Assembly (NCBI GenBank): GCA_033725935.1
Contig: MU867117.1
Span: forward strand, 1-64,000
DNA: 64,000 nucleotides
Origin: Cladorrhinum sp. PSN259
Taxonomy: Eukaryota > Ascomycota > Sordariomycetes > Sordariales > Podosporaceae
Direction: 5' to 3'
Of this stretch, positions 22,766 to 33,544 are shown one piece after another; within the stretch, counting starts at the first letter, position 1, and every line of letters starts with the position of its first letter. The notes under the pieces are model-generated. The model had not been told where the DNA came from. It did no database searches and was given only the letters and a program-made list of their open reading frames with translations. Position numbers and translations under genes: made by a program.

Positions 22766-24534
22766 CGGGGCCATGAGACTCTCGCCAGACAACCTTTTCA
22801 TATGCTACCTTGAAAGATCTCGACCGTGGCGGCGACCACGATCCCGAGTCGAACCCCCGACTCCAGATGAATTTGCATCGAGCATTGTCTCTCGTCTCCG
22901 CTTACTTTCGCCCAGGAGGCAATTCTCTATTCTTATTGATAAGCAACGGTATCTGGGATTGCCATTTCGCCGCAGTCAGTCAAGAACAGAACTGGCACGG
23001 CAGAGTTTCTAAGATTACCCGGACCTTCTGGCCAAGGGAGTACTCGCTGCCTCTGTCAGCTTGGCGTTGCTGAAAAAGATAGGATCCGAGGGATCTGCTC
23101 GAGATTTTCGAGATTTATCGCGGCTGGATATCGCAAGTTCCTGTTGTCACCTTCCCGCCACATGGTCCTTCGGCATGCTTGTAGCACACCGGGGTTGGGT
23201 TCGGGCAAAGCCATGTTTATGGCTTCGTATATGGACTGATGGGTTGGTTGATTGGGTGTGAATGGCGGCGTGGAGGAGAACACAGGGGAGGGGGAGCGGG
23301 CGTTGTCATGTTGCTTTACCTGATGATTAACTGGCTGGCCACCAGAAAAAAACCAGAGATTGGTATTACCCATGATGTTTTGAGGTAGTTGTAGAATTAT
23401 ATGTAGTTTTACAAAACAGTCATTATTCACGGTTTTAGTTTTTTATTTAAATGCCCTCGTCATTCTGTTTGGCTTGTTTCGTCGATCTTCCAGCAATCTG
23501 GGTGACCAAAAGTTGTGGGTTCCTCAAATATCCTTGATTTAAGATTTTACACAGGGATTGGAGTTGGGGATAAGAGGACGGTGTCTCGGAGACGATACGT
23601 GTAGTCCGTCGCAAGACACGAAGCCTGCCTGATCAGCAGTTCACGGGCGGAATGCTTTCCCCTTTGTCTTCAGGGACGCCCCTGTTCTCGTATCCATGCT
23701 CAAAATCCTGCTACTAGTAGACCTATGCCAAACGAGATTTACCTAGCCCCCTTTCGCCCTCAACCTACAATCCTGTATGTATATTCCAACGGCAATCCAT
23801 CGTGTGATCGGCGGGCGTCAGTAACACCAGGATTAAGACAAGTATGGCGGCAAATCTGGCGGGCGTAGATGACGGGATCGGCAAGCAAAAGATCTTTGCT
23901 TGAGCAGGCAATCATCATGTTGATGTCTATTGGCGGACTTCTAGGGGGCGCTGTAAAATAAATATCTATCGAGATCGATAGCGAAGCCACTGGCACTTGA
24001 GAAAGGACCCGGTTTACCGTGGCCAAGCCCCCTTTGGGCTCATTGCATCCATCCAATGAGGATTGCCATATGTGTGTAGGATCAACCATGCACGAGAACC
24101 AAATCGGATGCCATCAGGCAAAAAGCCCCCACACAGTCGGGCGACTAAGCCGCGGAGGAGGAGATGTTGACACGCTGCAAGTTGATGAATCTGGAAACTG
24201 GGGGGATCTTGGCGTTCATGTCGACGTTGTCCTTTCTTCAAACGTTGATTCTCTTTTCATATTCCTCAGAAATAAGGCACCCATTTCCCGAACGAGCGAC
24301 TCGCAGAAGCCAGTAGGAGGTGAGGTTACATCCTGACAGAGAGCCAAGTCTGTTGGTTGCGGCACAGCTCGCAACGTCCGAACATTTGTCCCCACATGAC
24401 GCGTCTCACATATTATGTCGTACAAGGCATATTATTCCAGGCATACCATCGCTGATACTTGTATAGATATAGAAGCCACTCCGGGCTCTCTTCTTTTTCT
24501 TGCTGTTGTTGTCTTGTCTGAAAATCATCAAACA
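22766..24534. other. Gene-poor stretch, possible pseudogene erosion
   Basis: 22810-23010 reads in one frame as soluble protein-like sequence, but there is no intact gene. From 23250 to 24534 I see nothing beyond the presumed promoter of the next gene. Confidence 0.4.
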
Positions 24535-25455
24535 ATGTCGTCCATCGAATCTGCTCCCCTTCTTTCCACGCCGGGACACGGCCCCATTCATCTCCCTCTC
24601 CACAATGGCGGAGAGACATCTCCTCCCAAACGTCACCTAATCCCTCGTATCGGAGCCTGGCTTCACGTCTTGATCGCTCCGGCCGTCGCGGCGCTGGGCA
24701 TCGTCGTGGCGGTCAAGTACAGCCACAGTCCGCGGCATTATAGCCTCGCTTGGCACATCATAGATGCACTTCCCTGGGTTGTTACTTGGGTCAGTTATTG
24801 CCTTCCTTGGCCCTAATTCATGTTCCTACTCTCTGACGGGTGAACTGTTATCTAATCGGTCGGGTGTGTGTACAGGCCATCATCACCGCCTTCTGGTCCC
24901 TAGGAACCCTTGTGCGCTACCGCGCGTCGAAGAAACTCCTCGCTCTCACTCCCATCGCCCTGGCTTTTCATCTCCTCGTCGGCGAATGGGCTCTCGAAGC
25001 GGCCGTAAAGGGCTTCGACTTGTTCAACTGGGGAGGACAATGTCAGGTGTATAAATGGCCAGAACCTCCGGTGGTGGACGAGGACTGCATGAAATGGCGG
25101 ACCACGTTTGAGCCCTGGGTTTGGGCTTATTTGATTTTGCTAGTTGTGTTTGCGTAAGTCTTGAGTCCTGTTAACAACCCCCCTGAACTTGAAAACAAAA
25201 GAGGTTTGGGCACTGACTATGTTGTTTGTGGCGACCAGGGCTGTTCATATTATTCTTGCCTTGACTTATGCAGTTTATGCATTCCAAGCTAGTCGTGAGG
25301 CATGGCAGAAGAGAGAGCAGTGGCGGGGAGGTGATTGGGGCGTACTGGTGCCGGCTTATGCGTTTACTGTTGAGTTTACGGTCAGAGTCGGACGGCCTGC
25401 TCCTGCGCCTGCAGGTGTGCCCGTGCCTGCTAGCCAGGGAGAAGGAGGGAGCTGA
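24535..25455 (+). CDS. Four-segment membrane protein, unknown function
   Basis: Three exons (24535-24789, 24876-25153, 25239-25455) give 249 residues. The introns of 86 and 85 nt are GT-AG, in phases 0 and 2. A hydrophilic N-terminus of about 40 residues (MSSIESAPLLSTPGHG) carries an 'APLL' dileucine-like signal. It is followed by membrane segments around 'LHVLIAPAVAALGIVVAV', 'WAIITAFWSLGTLVRY', 'LTPIALAFHLLVGEWAL' and 'VWAYLILLVVFAAVHIILAL'. The tail is Pro/Ala/Gly-rich. Two cysteines (in 'GGQCQVY' and 'DEDCMKW') lie in the loop between segments 3 and 4 and could form a disulfide. No known family is recognised. Confidence 0.65.
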
Positions 25456-26048
25456 GGTGTCTTTGTTGGTGTGAGGATGTGTTGAGGGAGGCTGGGTGGA
25501 AGACTATCAGAGGAATAATGCCAGAGAGGCAACAGGATGAACTGGACGGGGGTCTGCGGACCAGTGAAGAAACGGAAATTGACTGGGAAGGAATATGGAT
25601 GTTTGTTAATAGACTAAATAGCTATCCTTTACTGCTTAATGCGAGAGACTGGCCACTGTAATAGCTTCATTGCAGCACTTTGGGGGTACCAGCCAGTGAG
25701 TTCAGCATACTCCTCAGCAGCCTGCTTAGTGAACATGAACGCGGAGGGATCGGGGACAGACGTACCCGGGCCGTACCTGCCTTCGACCTGCCTTGGAGAG
25801 ATAGCAGGTTCATACCGGCCAATCGTTTGGGACCCGCGTGGGAGTTGTTGGTGGCCCTATTTTAGAGATTCCCCTCTTCCGTCCCAGCTTTTTCTCTTTT
25901 CCCATCTTGATACAACATTTCCTGGACTCCGATCCCGGTACGAAATATTCACGACTTTGGTTAGTTCTATCTCCAAGCTGAGTTTTATTTGCGATCAATT
26001 ATTTATTGGAACTCGAAGCAGAAAGTCGACGTTTTAGTCGGTCGTCCT
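25456..26048. other. Intergenic, no gene supported
   Basis: The 3' flank of the membrane protein gene. I see nothing specific before the hairpin cassette. Confidence 0.45.
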
Positions 26049-26250
26049 CCCCCCTCAGGGGGTGCATTCCAGCAATGGAATGCAGTTCCTGTCGCCGCAA
26101 GGCGGCAGTATGGTGCGTACTCTCTCTCAGTGGCTTTTCATCCCATCTCGTTTCTAATCTCCAACTCAGTTTCTTGCTATGCTCACTCCGTCCCCATGAG
26201 GGGTGCATTCCAGCAATGGAATGCAGTTCCTGTCGCCGCAAGGCGGCAGC
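26049..26250 (+). repeat. Duplicated cassette of three inverted repeats
   Basis: Two copies with a period of 141 nt. Each has (i) a short C4/G4 hairpin (ccccTCAgggg at 26051-26061; ccccATGAgggg at 26192-26203), (ii) a perfect 8-bp stem, tgcattcc and ggaatgca around 'agcaat' (26063-26084 and 26204-26225), and (iii) a gccgc/gcggc stem with an AAG loop (26094-26106 and 26234-26246). The 64 nt spanning stems (ii) and (iii) and their flanks differ at almost no positions, while the sequence after each copy has diverged. Each copy is followed by a GTGCGTACTC donor-like sequence and a downstream CTCAG/TTCAG, as if an exon-intron unit had been duplicated. Confidence 0.85.
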
Positions 26251-26317
26251 ATGGTGCGTACTCACACTCAATGTCTTTTTTCCCATCCCAAGTAATTTAT
26301 CCTTCTAACTTGACTTC

Positions 26318-26746
26318 AGAGCTGCGCTCACTCCCCGTGAGCAGAAGTTGATTCTCTATGGTCTCCTCACCCTAGAGGACCTGCCGGCGGTAAGTCACTC
26401 CTCCAGCATCATTGATATCGCAAACCCACAATCACTTTACAGCTATGAGACCTATTCCAATTTGGGCTGCAATGCAATTGACACCATTTTGCATTCAACC
26501 TCACAATACATTCTAACACCAATCTCAGATCAATTGCCCGACGTTGCCCAGCGCATGGGCATGTCCAACCCGCGCTCCGTCTCCAACGCCTGGGCGATCA
26601 TCAAGAAGAAGATCCGAGACTTTGACACGGCCAACAAGGTCCCGAGTACCACCACCAGAGCGGCTCAGGCCCCCGCCACCCCCGTCAATAGCAACGGTGG
26701 TCGCAACAGGCGCTTCCTATCCAGGTCGCTTTGGCTTAGACGGTGA
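26318..26746 (+). CDS. Small DNA-binding-like protein (AWxxIKKKI motif), incomplete model
   Basis: The frame reads 'ALTPREQKLILYGLLTLEDLPA' (26320-26391) and, after 26520, 'LPDVAQRMGMSNPRSVSN' followed by 'AWAIIKKKIRDFDT'. This matches the small Myb-like/helix-turn-helix fungal proteins ending in an AWxxIKKK motif. A strong GTAAGT donor follows 'LPA' and a TCTCAG acceptor precedes 'LPDVA', but joining them shifts the frame by one base. The unspliced frame is open throughout. The tail is Ala/Pro/Thr-rich. The first exon(s) must lie upstream, probably within the hairpin cassette, and no ATG could be assigned. Either a splice site I did not identify is used or the gene has a one-base lesion. Confidence 0.45.
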   Translation, partial: RAALTPREQKLILYGLLTLEDLPAVSHSSSIIDIANPQSLYSYETYSNLGCNAIDTILHSTSQYILTPISDQLPDVAQRMGMSNPRSVSNAWAIIKKKIRDFDTANKVPSTTTRAAQAPATPVNSNGGRNRRFLSRSLWLRR

Positions 26747-28455
26747 TCGGATCTCCTGAAAATCTTCCTGCATTGGCCTTTTCAGGATCCGCTTTTTTGA
26801 GTACTGAAATAATTTCCTGAAAAATCCAACTTGGTTCAGGAAAGCCAGTTCAGAAATCTGAATACCTATGCAATTTGAATAAATTGCAAAGCGTGGGAGT
26901 AAATTGGTCGTGCCATATCAAAGGGTTTTCTGGAGGCTCTTGATGTACATCTAACCAAGTTGAAGCAATATCGTCACCATACATTCAGTGCCACGGCTCT
27001 ATTTTTTTTAGATACCGTCCTGCCTCTCTATGCCACCTCTGATCCTGAATGTCAGTCAACTCATAAACCCGAGTTGCAGGGACGATGACCGTAATGTCTC
27101 CAGGCATGCTTTCGCACCTGGTTCCCATAAATGCCTGGAAACAGACACATGTATTAGGTGAATACGCCGGAGATGAATATTGAAGACTCGGAACCGAGAC
27201 TGAAGATCACAGCTACCTGTAAGCCCCGCGCCTGAATAGCCCGAAACTGAGAAGGAAGTCTGGAAGGAAAGAAAACGGAAATAGGGCCTGCTGGCGCCCG
27301 CCGCTCCCCGTAAGATCGCGATTTCTCGGAGTCGCTGCAGGAAACGACAACTAGACTCAAAGGTTTCACGGAGTTCTCTAGCTTTCTTTCTTTGCTTTTT
27401 TTCTTCGCTCCAAGGTAGGTTCCTCTCCAACTCTTCCCACTCGAACATCTCCCTCATTCCACACGTACTGTTGTGTGCGACGAATCTGGGCATATGAAAT
27501 TTCCTTTTTCGTACCCCACGCACGTGACGTTGCTCACCCTGGCTCAAGCTTGACTCAGTCGCTGCTAAGGATTCGCTCAGGCCGGCTCACCTTTTGCTCA
27601 CCCTAATTACCATTTCCGGCAGCCTGCAAGTCACTCCAACTCTAGTCGAGGGGGGCCAGAACTGGTTCCGTATATAAAATGGGCCGAAGTGTGTCTTATT
27701 TTTGAAACTAGCAGTCTTCTTATGTTCGTATTACTTTTTGTTCCGTCATGGTAAAACAATGCCGGCAAGATGGAAGCAGTTGGGCAGTAGACTTGATTTG
27801 AACTAGAGGTGAGTTCAATGTTGTGGAACTAGCATGCGTATGATAAGCGCCTGCAGTTCTGTTTATTTCTGCCTTTTCCGTCCAATTCTCATGTAAAAGG
27901 ACAATATTACGCCCTATACGTAATCCCTCTGTATATAGACCACTGGAGGTTACTTTATGAGTACTATAAAGCTTTTCTTACTATTGGTATTGCTATTATG
28001 ACCGTTTTTATTGCGTAAAGAGGGCTCATGACCATGGGAGGCGAAATACTCTAAACAGCTAATGTATTGGAAGAACTAGCTACCTCCACTATAAGTGGGA
28101 GTTTTTCCAGCCCCAAGACCTCAGGCCTGCGTGGCTTGCCCACACCACTCTGGCTGGCCAGGTGGGGCAACCACCTGACCTCCAATAGATAATACAATGC
28201 ATTGGTGGCCCGCTGACCCCGGCCTGTGAAACCAAGCACAAGCCCCCCCTCCAATGCCCAATTCACCACGAATTGCATGCCTACGAACCAAATTTCCCCG
28301 CTGGGGCTGAGCCGACCCACGTCACTCCTCGGGCTTCATCAGTAGAGCCTGATGTCAAATTCAGTTCTCATCCTACCACTCCCTAATGCAAGGAACCATA
28401 GCCCCCAGAACCAGCGCTATATCGTACACATGTTGCCCTCTTCCACTGGCACCTC
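26747..28455. other. Gene-poor stretch
   Basis: A minus-strand frame at 27056-27547 has a charged N-terminal half but no recognised homology, and I do not call it. The rest is the promoter side of the NACHT gene. Confidence 0.4.
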
Positions 28456-31000
28456 ATGGAACCTCTCAGCGCTCTTTCAATCGCTGCAGCCGTCGTTCAA
28501 TTCGCCGACTTTGGCGGCGGCGTGCTTAAACGTGCTCTCGACATCTACAAATCTCTCTCGGGTCGGTCAGCGGAGGACATTGAGTTGGTCACCGTGTCGC
28601 GCGACCTGGCCAACCTCGTCAACGAGGTGGAACGCAAGGACCGTGAGAACAGAGGTGGTGTGAGCTCCAACGCCACCTTCATCCGATTGTGTCGTGAATG
28701 CCGGGATGCAAACGGCGAAATTCAGACCATCATCAAAAAGCTCCAAGCTCATGGCACAAGCAAAATATCTCGAGCCACTTCTAGCTTTGTGGTCGCTTTG
28801 AAAAAGGTCACCACTGCTCGTGATCTCCACGACTTGGCTGAACGGATGGATCAACTCCGCCAGCAAGTAATGGCCGTTCTGCTCTCGCTGCTGTTGAACG
28901 AAGCACAGAAAACCGGTCTCGACCTGCGCCAGTGCGCGAAACAACAAGCTGACATGATCGCAAAGCTGGACCGACATCAGCTCAATCACATTTTTCGGCA
29001 GCTCTTTTTTGAGACCATAGGAAATCGTGAATCCGACATTCCTAAACGGTACACTGAAACATTCGAGTGGATATTCAAGGAGCCTCGAAATTCGGAAGCT
29101 GGGCAGCCACTATGGTCTAGCTTTCCACGATGGATGGAGGATGACGGGGAGTCTAACAGGCAGAATCTATTGGATGACGGGTAAACCGGGCGCGGGGAAG
29201 TCGACCTTGGTCAAATTCATCGCCAATGACCCACGGTTCGAGAAACACCTGCGAGTTTGGGCCAACGGATGCGAAATACTGATGGCTAGCTTTTTCTCCT
29301 GGAATGCAGGCATGGACAGACTCCAGAAGACGCACGAGGGACTCCTTCGGACGCTTCTCTTTGAGCTAGTACAGAGGAAACCTCAACTTGTGGCAACAGT
29401 CTTTTCTGCCCGCTGGTTCCTTCTTCAGTCGCTCAAAGACATTGTCCTGCCCGCCATGGGTTTCGATGAGCTTATCGCGGCCTTTCAGAAAGTTCTACGA
29501 GCGGCTGGGAAGAATCTCAAGCTGGTCTTCCTCATTGACGGTCTCGACGAGTTTGATGAGGACCATGAAGACCTGATCCGTCTTCTCCAGCAGGCCAGCA
29601 ACACTCCTGGGGTCAAAATCTGTGCAAGCAGTCGTCCCTGGAACGTTTTCAGGGACGTATTCGGCAAGAACCCCATGCTCCAGCTCGAAAACCTGACTCG
29701 AGAAGACATACAACTATATACGAAGAAAAGGCTGGAGCTAAGCCTCGGCTACCGTGACTTCGCAGTCACCTCTCCGTCTGCGGCAGCCAAGATTCTTGCC
29801 AGCTTGGTGACTAAAGCAGAGGGTGTTTTCTTGTGGGTTTCTGTTGTCTCGAACATGCTGGAGAGCAGCCTCAGGGAGGGCGCGAGAACAGCTGAGCTCC
29901 TAGCTATCGTCGACAGCCTACCTACCCAAGTTTCGGATTTGTTTCGCTTCATCTGGAACAGAACCGGTAAGCAATTCCGCGCCGAGGCTTCCCAATACTT
30001 CCAAGTAATGAGGGCCTGCGAGAGCTTAGGAATCACCCTCTACGGATTGACACTCTGGTTCGGGGACAGTGACATATCCGTCGACATGGAAGCCGCACAC
30101 ATCACGAAGCAATATTTGGTCGGTGTCATCAAAACCATGGAGCGGGGGCTAATGAGCAGAACTGGTGGCCTTCTCGAGTTGTTCGATGATGACGGGACTT
30201 CAAGCCTCGCGGACATCCGCGTCTGTTTCATGCACCGAACTGCAAGTGATTGGGTAAGAGACAACTGGCAAAGCATCATGTCAGCTACAGCTATTATGGC
30301 CGACTTTGAAGAGTGGCTCTGGATTCTCAAAGGCGAGGCGTTGAGACTTACAATCAACACTACATCACTCGAAATGTACGTCAACTCAGTACCGACTGAG
30401 AAACTTCTTCAGGTGGCTTACTTGGTCAAAAATCCCCAACCCTCAACACTGGAAACCCTTGTCAAGGCTCTTGAGCGCTTCGATAGAATTGTCAGCAATG
30501 GTCTATCAGGTTATTGGGGGAACGATCTTACTTTTCGCGAGTCTCCCACCGCTGGAATTCTCGTCGGAAGGAAACTTACCGCCCAGCGAGCCGACGATTG
30601 TCACGATCTTCTTGGACTTGCCGCTCGCATCCCAATTACCGCCTACGTGAAACGCAAAGCAGAAGAGGATGTGGTTTGGTTTCGAGAGGCAGCTCTCCGA
30701 TCTTGCGTTTTCGAGTGTCTGATCTATGGTTGTCACTGGAACAACAAGAGTACTTCCCGACTGGATCTCCTGGAGTTTCTTCTATCCCTTGATGATGGAA
30801 GTTGGACCGAGAGGCTTTGGACTATCAGAGAGAAGCTGAAGAAAGAAGATGTTATGAATACAAGATTCATAAGCTCTAAGCTTGTGAACTACATCATAGT
30901 CTTGATCGAAGACCACATCCCACCAGACGCACGACCTAACTCGGCCAAAAGTAGAATGAGGCACCGTCTAAAAAAGATGCTTAGGCGCGAGCAAGAGTGA
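28456..31000 (+). CDS. NACHT-type STAND NTPase (NLR-like), one frameshift
   Basis: NLR-like signalling ATPase of the kind linked to fungal non-self recognition. Residues 1-225 ('MEPLSALSIAAAVVQFADFG' start) form a helical fungal STAND N-terminal domain. Next come 'FPRWMEDDG', the P-loop 'GKPGAGKST' (about 29179-29205), the Walker B 'LVFLIDGLDEFDED', the sensor-like 'ICASSRPW', and a C-terminal helical DUF7791-like region with 'FMHRTASDWVRD'. No WD40, TPR or ankyrin repeats follow, so the protein ends as a short NLR. The two halves are in different frames: frame 1 (28456-29184) stops after the domain junction, and frame 2 carries the NACHT. One extra G in the GGGG run at 29146-29149 explains it exactly. 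It is either a recent lesion or a homopolymer error. Full length would be about 848 residues. Confidence 0.85.
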
Positions 31001-32195
31001 GATTATTGCGACGAAGAGTATGAGAGAACACCCGGACAAGGCGAAGAGGATTGATTAGCAACACTGGGCCTATTCCTGGCAGCAGCATGACTGACAAGAC
31101 ACGAGGATAATAGGGGACTTCCAGCAAAACTACACCAGTCTCCACCGGCACGTCAAAGGCAACCGACGCTGCACCACCTCAGCTGCCCGCGGACGGAGAC
31201 GGGGCAACAGCAATTGCCGGCGGTCTCATGAGCCACTTGCGCCCTGCAGGCGGGACTTTCCGCACGCCATATGCGGGTGTGGGTGGGTGTGGGTTCCTGT
31301 GGTAGGAATTGAACCCATGGCTTCTTTGCCTTTGCCGCGGTCACTCAAGCACCTAGCCACTTGTTTATAGCAAAAGCATGGTGTGACGCCCTTGACAAGA
31401 TGTTGAACGCCGTGGACAAGATCCAAACCGACATCCAGCAATGATGTGCATGATGGAAGGGGTAGAGTGATGCACGGAGCTTCTATCCTTCTACTTTGAG
31501 TTAGGTACAGCTTCATGCTTCTGCCGTCACCCAGACCTCTTTGAACCGTCGGCCTCGAACTGGCAACCGAGATCTACACTTCGACCACTGGCAGCGGCAT
31601 TAACTACACCCGTCGCGTCGTAGATTCGAAGCTCAAGATTACTGGCGCCGCGTTCACGTTCTAAGCTGATATTCAAGGATCTTGGTTGATAGCGGCGCTT
31701 TCCAGCCGCTTATGTTAATTTGTTTAGGACAGATAATATACGACTAGTGGACTACGGACTTTGTATGTTCTTTGAAATTTGAATAAAAAGATCAACATCA
31801 TCTGGGGAGTGACCGACTTATTACCACTATTTTCCAGTTCACACCGCACAGAAACCATTGCCCATAACGGCCTTTTCATACAAGTTGATGCCGGCTATGA
31901 CTTGAATTCCACGCTCAAAGAACCACTAACCTATCCCAGCAACCTTTGTCCATCCCCAAGACTTTGATCCGAACTGTCCATACAAATCCATACATGACTC
32001 ATCTTGTACCTTTTAGATCCGTCCGTGGAAACCGGGGACGGAGGAGATTTTGCGCCTGGTTCGTGGCCTCCTGCTGGCTGATGCTCTGAGGTCCCTGCAA
32101 GATAGTGACTGCTTGCGTGTCCAGTTCTCCACGCGGTGATTCAGCGTGTGCAAGTGGACCTGCCTGCCTGGTCCACTTGAGAGACTCGCTGATCC
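31001..32195. other. Gene-poor stretch with a tRNA-like sequence
   Basis: No protein gene is supported. It contains the tRNA-like element described separately and otherwise nothing I recognise. Confidence 0.45.
31298..31362 (-). repeat. tRNA-like sequence with A and B boxes
   Basis: On the minus strand an A-box-like TGGCTAGGTGC (31349-31359) is followed about 33 nt later by a B-box-like GGTTCAATTCC (31305-31315), matching the internal RNA polymerase III promoter. The T-arm can form with one wobble pair, but I cannot pair an acceptor stem or define an anticodon. It is best read as a tRNA-derived repeat or tRNA pseudogene. Confidence 0.4.
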
Positions 32196-32773
32196 TCACT
32201 GGTACATCTCGTCTTCGAATTCTGCGGGAGACGTCTGGAACAGTGAGACGAGATCGGAGTAGAACTCCCCTATCAGGCGGGTGGTACGGTCGCTGGTGAA
32301 ATCGCGACACGACTGGGGGTGGGGGGCTCGACAATCCACGCGTAGCGATTTAAACGGGTGGGCGAATTGTAGGCGCGCAACTTCATAAGCTAAGACTGTT
32401 TGAAGATATTTGGCCAAGGCGTTGTCCAGGTTTGTCAAAGTGGAAGTATGATGCGACCTATCGCACGTACTGTTATCACACTCACACTAGCGCTCCATTC
32501 CTCTCCTTGTCTCCCAGAGAACACGATTGAGAAGCTCCTGAATCTCGTCGAGGATGGGTGGCCATTTGCTCTCCTCTGACTCGTAATCGGCACCGATGAA
32601 AACTGTGGAAGGGTTTTTTCTCCGGTCCAAAACGCCATACTTTCTTTAGAGAGAACATGCGAGCGGCCTCGAGCGCCGCTCGCGCGCTTGGTTTCTGGTG
32701 TTGAGCTTTTTCCTCGTACATAGCTGGTGATGAAAGGCGTACTTGGTGTCAAAGTATTCAGCCGCAAAGGCAT
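32196..32773 (-). pseudogene. Eroded protein gene, unknown family
   Basis: The last 80 codons (32196-32438, ending 'EFYSDLVSLFQTSPAEFEDE' plus three residues) are a clean acidic-helix frame. Upstream, 'ESEESKWPPILDEIQELLNR' (about 32510-32590) is also protein-like but in another frame, with a stop and no in-phase intron that I can find. An ATG at 32773 opens a third frame. I read this as a multi-exon gene that is either broken or spliced in a way I cannot resolve. It shares a leader-like repeat with the neighbour at 32872-33544. Confidence 0.35.
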
Positions 32774-32871
32774 GACTTTTTAAAAATCATGAGATGATTT
32801 TCCTATGTGGCATTTTTGCGACTTGGCAAGTCACCAGGGCAACATTCCTGGCTGTATAGGAAAGAATTGTT

Positions 32872-33544
32872 TTAGACTGGTGATGAAAGCCGTAATGAAT
32901 GAAGTATTGAGTGTGTAGTATATAGCTGATTGGTGAATGTGAGATCCTCATGCAGAAAGCGCTCTTCAGGGTCGGTAAGATCGAAGCCGGAGGCGAGGTA
33001 TCTGACTGCGAGGAGAGCCCGACGAGCCTCAAGATCGGCTGTATACCGCTGGTATTTCTTCTGCAAAAATACCGTTAGCAAGAAGGAGTAGGAGAAAAAA
33101 CAGAGGAAGCAATAACTTACAGAAGAAGTCCTCTGCTTCTTTGCCGGTTCCGGGGCCGACTACCTTGCGGTTCGCGGTCTCGGCGGCCTCGAACCCCTTC
33201 GTAAGACCGAGGGTAATGGCGGAAAGTCGCTTCTTGAATGTAGATTTCTAATCCTCATCGTCGAGCTCCTCGTCCTCGGGAAAGAAGGTATGCACCCACG
33301 CAAGCAGGGCGCCCAGATCCGCGGCGTCGCCAGTGAGAAAACCAACCACGTCATCGCAAGGGCGTCTCATCTTACTGCACAAACGGCAAAGAATCGAGGC
33401 CTGGGCGTCAAAGACACACTCGGGATTCGGGGCCGCATCGCTGCTAGGCTCAAACGACCGATTCATCGAATGGAGACACCCAGTGCAGAGTGTTTTCTGC
33501 ATCGTTACCGGAGTATCGCCGATAGGGCGGTGGCGGCGCGGCAT
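32872..33544 (-). pseudogene. Cys-rich protein gene with in-frame stop
   Basis: Starts at 33544 (MPRRHRPIGDTPVTMQ). The first 98 residues contain 'LCTGCLHSMNRSFEP', 'CVFDAQASILCRLCSKMRRP' and a C-terminal acidic run 'PEDEELDDED', suggesting a small zinc-binding module with C-x2-C pairs. A TAG at 33248-33250 then interrupts the same frame, which continues as 'FKKRLSAITLGLTKGFEAAE'. After a likely intron, 'YTADLEARRALLAVRYLASG' follows. The visible GTAAGT donor and GCAG acceptor are out of phase by one base. It could be a functional 98-residue protein or, more likely, the front part of a longer gene with a nonsense mutation. The last 20 codons coincide with a repeated leader-like sequence. Confidence 0.45.

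Noticed and set aside
26049..26250. Known small self-cleaving ribozyme (twister or HDV type)
   Set aside because: The stems are suggestive, but the conserved core nucleotides of those ribozymes as I know them are not in the right order.
27056..27547. 163-codon minus-strand frame with a charged N-terminal half
   Set aside because: No recognised family. The second half looks like random translation and no intron model improved it.
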